DNA of 64,000 nucleotides, taken from positions 1,786,001 to 1,850,000 of the forward strand of contig CM067541.1 of NCBI GenBank assembly GCA_034509755.1, in the 5' to 3' direction. Below, piece after piece: positions 60,155-64,000 of the stretch. This DNA is from Anisodus tanguticus (Eukaryota > Streptophyta > Magnoliopsida > Solanales > Solanaceae). Every line of letters starts with the position of its first letter. Within the stretch, counting starts at the first letter, position 1. A model generated the notes under the pieces. The model ran no database searches. It was not told the origin of the DNA and worked only from the letters and a program-made list of their open reading frames with translations. Position numbers and translations under genes: made by a program.

Positions 60155-60250
60155 TTGTCTCAATAAATTTGATACAACTTGCATCATTGCCTGTCCCCCT
60201 CCCACTCTTCATTACCTCTAATTACAATTATTACCCACTAACCTTCTTTT
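59140..60250. other. AT-rich intergenic region
   Basis: Left half has a possible single MITE end (CTCCCTTTATTCTCTTTTAT after TA at 59620) with no matching partner found. No gene recognised. The (TAA)n microsatellite lies at 60105-60154. Confidence 0.5.
60105..60154. repeat. (TAA)n microsatellite
   Basis: About 16 uninterrupted TAA units. Confidence 0.97.
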
Positions 60251-60855
60251 CTTTTATAGAAATTAGCACTTTAGCCCCTCATATATTGACAAAATTCTGA
60301 TTCTGACTCTTATTTATTTCAATTAAGCATATTTACCCTTCAATTAATTAATATATGCACTTTTGATTCCACTAATGGTAAATCTTCACAAATTTAACAA
60401 AATAATTAAGTGTTAAACCATTTTGTTTAATGGTGTGTTATAATTACTTCTTTTGTATTGTTATTCCATATTTAAAGGTAATATAGTTCTAAAAAAAAGT
60501 CTAAATATCACTCATTTCCTTTATAAAGGGAAAAAGAATACACATTCTATAGTTCATTACTCATCTGTCCTAAATTAAACAATCACTTTAGCTCAAAAAA
60601 ATTATCACTATAGGAATTCAAGACTAAAGTCGACAATTATTTTTTTTTAAAATATTTAATAAATAAGAGTAACTTAGTAAAAGTTATACCTTGCATTTAT
60701 TATTTTCTTAATAGATGTGAAAAAAACTAAATCAACGGTTAAAATGAGACGGAGGGAGTAAGTTTAGATGTGCTTAGCCAATTATCACAAGGATCGAAAT
60801 CGGATTTTTGCAATAAACGAGGGATCAAAAGTGAAATATCCCTTTCTCTTAATAT
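60250..60855. mobile_element. MITE-like element split by a Stowaway MITE
   Basis: The left arm (AGCACTTTAGCCCCTCATAT, TTCAATTAAGCATATTTACC) and right arm (TGCTTAGCCAATTATCACAA, GAGGGATCAAAAGTGAAATA) match the family at 38510-38905 in order and orientation. A Stowaway MITE (60560-60758) interrupts it. Confidence 0.65.
60560..60758. mobile_element. Stowaway-like MITE, nested
   Basis: Starts CTCATCTGTCCTAAATTAAA and ends AATGAGACGGAGGGAG, flanked by TA (60558-60559, 60759-60760). Size 199 bp. Confidence 0.82.
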
Positions 60856-61498
60856 TTGTACCTATAATATTTTATGTTTGACTCACTAGCCAATTATTCA
60901 TTATAATTGTAATTATAGTTATAATAATAAAATAATATATATCCCCAACAGACAGGAAGCTGCATTTGCAGAACACTGCAGGTCTGGTACAATTACTTTC
61001 CAGTAGTACTACTACTATTAATTTGAGAGAGATTATTGATAATCAATCACATTCATTAGTAGACTCAATTTCAAAATCATTTTTAAACTTTTTATTTTTC
61101 ATGCTTCTCTTTTACTGTATTGCAAGGCACTACCAAACAGTCAAACACTGACAATAACCCCCACACATTTTTGCTTCCCAAAGATTTCAATGTTTCTTTG
61201 TTGAGATTTCTCTTTGCATTTTACTTCAAAGGAAGGTTTCCTCTTGTCATATGTTTCAATTAAGGAAGGTCTATTTTCCACATTTCTAAAAGGGTCCCTC
61301 AATTTTCTTGATATTATCAATCTCAAATTTTAGAAATTTGAATTCTTGGGTATGATTTGCTTTGAAATGGCTTCATTTCCCAAATGGGGTTTGGGTATTT
61401 TAGGAGTGTAAGATATCTGGGGTTTGGATTTTTCTTCATTGTTTGTGTGTAGTGTTGTTGGTGGCTTACTTCTACTTCTAGGATCTCATTGCAAATAG
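60856..61498 (+). promoter_or_regulatory. Promoter and 5' UTR exon of receptor-like kinase
   Basis: Upstream of the splice donor at 61499 (GCAAATAG|GTAAAG). The acceptor at 63370 (TATTTTGCAG) lies 12 bp before the ATG, so the first exon is non-coding. A TATA-like AATAATATATATCC is at about 60930-60945. The exact transcription start is not visible. Confidence 0.45.
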
Positions 61499-61504
61499 GT
61501 AAAG

Positions 61505-62660
61505 ATTGAATCTTTATACATTTTTGCGTCTTTCTGTGAGCTTGAACATTTGCTTTAGCATTGAAAATTTGAGTCTTTTGTACAATTTATGTGTTTTTAT
61601 GAGCTTGAACACTTGATTTTGTATTGAAAGATTGAATCTTTTGTACATATTATGTGTTTCTGTGAGCTTGGACACTTGATTTAGCATTGAAAGATTGAGT
61701 CGTTTGTACAATTTATGTGTGTTTTATGAGCTTGGACACTTGATTTTGTATTTAAATATTGAGTCTTTTGTACAATTTATGTGTTTCTGTGAGCTTGAAC
61801 ATTTGATTTAGCATTGAAAGATTGAGTCTTGTACATTTTTTGTGTTTTTATGAGCTTGATCACTTGATTTAGCATTGAAAGATCGAGTCTTTTGTACATA
61901 TTATGTGTTTCTGTGAGCTTGAACATTTGCTTTAGCATTGAATGATTGAATCTTTTGTACCTTTTATGCGTTTTTATGAGCTTGAACACTTGATTTTGTA
62001 TTTAAAGATTGAGTCTTTTGTACAATTTATGTGTTTCTGTGAGCTTGAACACTTGATTTAGCATTTAAAGATTGAATCTTTCCCTTTGATTTCTTCTATA
62101 TTAAAGAACTATATAATCTATCTGCATTTAGTCTATTGGCTTGTCAGTTATAATAATCCTTACATACCCTTTGTGGTATATTGATGGTAGTGTAAAGATA
62201 GGTAAATAATGAATCTTGTGTGTTTCTGTGAACTTGAACACTTGATTTAGCATTGAAAGATTGAATATTTTGTACAAATTCTGTGTTTCTGTGAGCTTGA
62301 ACACTTGATTTAGCATTGAAAGATTGAATCTTTTGTGCATTTTTTGTGTTTCTGTGAGCTTGAACACTTGATTTAGCCATTGAAAGATTGAGTCTTTTGT
62401 ACAATTTATGTGTTTCTGTGAGCTTGAAACTTGATTTAGCATTGAAAGATTGAATTTTTTGTACATTTTCTGTGTTTCTGTGAGCTTGAACACTTGATTT
62501 AGCATTGAAAGTTTGAATCTTTGCCTTTGATTTCTTCTATATTAAAGAACTAGTTATATATTTTGCCTGCATTTAGTCTATTGGCTTTTCAATTGTAATA
62601 ATTTCACATACCCTTTGTGGTATATTGAGGGTAGTGTAAAAATAGGTAAAGACTGAATCT
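61505..62660. repeat. Two-level tandem repeat in the receptor-kinase 5'-UTR intron
   Basis: A 62-64 bp unit (GTGAGCTTGAACACTTGATT, TAGCATTGAAAGATTGA, TCTTTTGTACAnTTTATGTG) occurs about nine times from 61505 to 62080 and about five times from 62210 to 62520. Each block is followed by the same roughly 125-bp tail (CCTTTGATTTCTTCTATATT ... CCCTTTGTGGTATATTGA ... ATAGGTAAA), at 62080-62205 and 62520-62650; a strongly decayed third tail lies near 62700-62880. The opposite strand gives long but meaningless reading frames. Confidence 0.92.
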
Positions 62661-63370
62661 TTGAATTGTGTTTTAGCATTGAAAGTTGGAAACTTTGCCA
62701 CCAAATTTGCCTGAAGTTAGTCTAATTCCCTGTTCAGTTATTATAACTCATTCTGCTTCCTAAATGGAATTAATATCATATCTCTTCTTCCCTCATAAGT
62801 CATAACTCTTCCTGTCTGAGCTTGCAAAGCGCTAGTTCCAAACCCGTTGTGGCATATTGATGCAAGTATAAAAATAATCTAATATGGTGAATCATCTATA
62901 TACTGGAATGGTTACAGAGGATACATATAGCCGATTTCAACTAATTTGGGATTGAGAGATAGTTGATTGATTGATCTCTTTTTCCCTCTTCTTATTTACT
63001 TCTATGAGTTTTCTAGTCTATCGGACAATTAGATGAGGCTCTTTCTAGTTGTGATTAAAGATTGGTTATTATTTTTACACTTAAATAGGTTCATGTAATA
63101 GTCTGGTTGTTTGTATAGGAATAAGTGTGGTATTTAGCTAACCACTATTTTAGAAGATCTCAAATTTACCTTAAAAGACTAATTATTTATTAGTATTTGA
63201 ATTAATTAGGCGGAATAGAACAAATTTGATATTAACCCCTACTATGTTCCTCATTAAGGCATTGTTGATAGGTTGGTGGATATATAAATACATGATTGCT
63301 AGTTCATTTGGATCTGTTTGTTTGTACTTGTCTTTTATTTCTCCTGATTTTCATATCTTCTATTTTGCAG
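62661..63370 (+). other. Remainder of the 5'-UTR intron
   Basis: Apart from a degenerate copy of the repeat tail (about 62700-62880), nothing is recognised. It ends with the acceptor TATTTTGCAG at 63361-63370. Confidence 0.55.
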
Positions 63371-63382
63371 GTATCACTAAGA

Positions 63383-64000
63383 ATGGCATCCGACCTTAAT
63401 TTCCAACTGTCTAAGAAAACCCATATATTTCATCTCAAGGTGTGGGTTTTATTAGCCATCTTTGTTGGACTTTTTATTGTGGTAATTCTTTTGCTGCTGC
63501 CATTTTGTTTTTCTCGTAAGAAATCAAGAAAGTCTCATGATACACTACCCATCATAAGCAAAATTCCTTCTGTGTGCAAAGAAATTAGAGTTGATCAAAA
63601 TTCCGCAAGCAACTATGGGAGCCGTTATAAGAATCCTCTTGCATATCAAGACACATACTATGAGAAAGATTCGGATAAGCTTTTGTCACATTCAACTATT
63701 GACAAGATGAAAGATTTCGACATTAACAGTCAATCAGGCTCATTAACTTATTTAGAAAAAGATGGAACATTTGAGTCAGGGGAAAAAGGAGTTTCCGGAA
63801 CAGTACATCCTACGAATGTCCCGTCCCCGCTCTCTGGTCTGCCGGAGTTCTCTCACCTAGGGTGGGGCCATTGGTTTACTCTGCGGGACCTTGAAACTGC
63901 AACAAACAAGTTTTCTAAGGATAATGTCATTGGAGAGGGTGGTTATGGAATTGTTTATCGGGGACAGCTGATCAACGGAACTGAAGTTGCTGTTAAAAAG
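63383..64000 (+). CDS. Receptor-like Ser/Thr protein kinase (N-terminal part)
   Basis: First 206 codons; the gene runs off the window exactly at a codon boundary. The ATG at 63383 is the first after the acceptor and starts MASDLNFQLSKKTHIF. There is no signal peptide or large ectodomain: a short N-terminus, one membrane segment (about residues 20-45, VWVLLAIFVGLFIVVILLLL) and a basic stop-transfer (SRKKSRKS). A low-complexity cytoplasmic stretch follows, then HLGWGHWFTLRDLETATNKF leading into the kinase: glycine loop IGEGGYGIVYRG (about 183-194) and the ATP-binding Lys in VAVKK (about 205). This layout and the GWGxWxTLRxLExAT motif match the At1g01540/At2g42960 group of short-ectodomain kinases (often placed in RLCK-V). 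Substrate and ligand are unknown. Confidence 0.9.
   Translation, partial: MASDLNFQLSKKTHIFHLKVWVLLAIFVGLFIVVILLLLPFCFSRKKSRKSHDTLPIISKIPSVCKEIRVDQNSASNYGSRYKNPLAYQDTYYEKDSDKLLSHSTIDKMKDFDINSQSGSLTYLEKDGTFESGEKGVSGTVHPTNVPSPLSGLPEFSHLGWGHWFTLRDLETATNKFSKDNVIGEGGYGIVYRGQLINGTEVAVKK

Noticed and set aside
61514..62505. Several minus-strand reading frames giving MYKRLNLSMLNQV-like repeated peptides
   Set aside because: They follow entirely from the 62-64 bp tandem repeat in an intron; no start context, domain or continuity between frames.
61505..62520. Regularly spaced repeats resembling a CRISPR array
   Set aside because: The units are head-to-tail with no unique spacers, in a plant intron; an ordinary minisatellite.

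Overview
The window is nuclear DNA of a flowering plant. Its genes have many introns with GT-AG borders (one GC-AG), its intergenic DNA is AT-rich, and it is packed with plant transposable elements. TS-type SINE tails ending in GTT repeats, Au-type SINEs, Stowaway MITEs and TS-tailed RTE LINEs together point to the nightshade family (Solanaceae). The species cannot be fixed from sequence alone. No rRNA, tRNA or CRISPR array was seen.

Five host genes are supported. (1) A 5'-truncated CBL-interacting protein kinase of the CIPK1/17 type (+, exons 1621-5007). (2) A complete calcium-activated RelA/SpoT homolog, CRSH (-, 6387-10490, 565 aa). (3) A complete mitochondrial pyruvate dehydrogenase kinase, PDK (-, 16890-20553, 369 aa). 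(4) A complete Qb-SNARE of the NPSN13 type (+, 32434-42757, 261 aa). (5) The first 206 codons of a receptor-like protein kinase (+, 63383-64000, running off the window). Exon phases of genes 1-4 were followed base by base and join without a break. The neighbours are not a pathway. CIPK and CRSH both respond to calcium, but nothing here links them functionally.

Mobile DNA fills the rest. 1-959 is the 3' end of a Ty1/copia element, probably inside an intron of the CIPK gene. 11293-16376 is a full-length decayed copia element (A) with a 5-bp target duplication. 24349-29570 is a third copia element (C) with no recognisable 5' LTR. 43354-51510 is a hAT DNA transposon with terminal inverted repeats and an 8-bp target duplication; a second full-length copia element (B, 46290-51166, same family as A) is nested in it. 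53561 to about 55783 is a broken relative of that hAT on the other strand. It is fused to a decayed plant-mobile-domain (PMD) gene, which is split by a solo-LTR-like insert with a 5-bp target duplication and lies antisense to a probable retrotransposon LTR at 58566.

Introns are also colonised. CRSH intron 1 holds AT-rich repeats and a SINE. PDK intron 3 holds a CACTA-type MITE. NPSN13 introns 1 and 5 (about 4.0 and 3.2 kb) hold a tandem array split by an RTE LINE, SINEs, MITEs and an L1 LINE that is itself interrupted. The 5'-UTR intron of the receptor kinase holds a two-level tandem repeat that copies the splice-donor context. No clearly new system was found. The most unusual items are the PMD/LTR arrangement, the hAT-copia nest, the complementary catalytic defects in copia A and B, and the donor-copying repeat.
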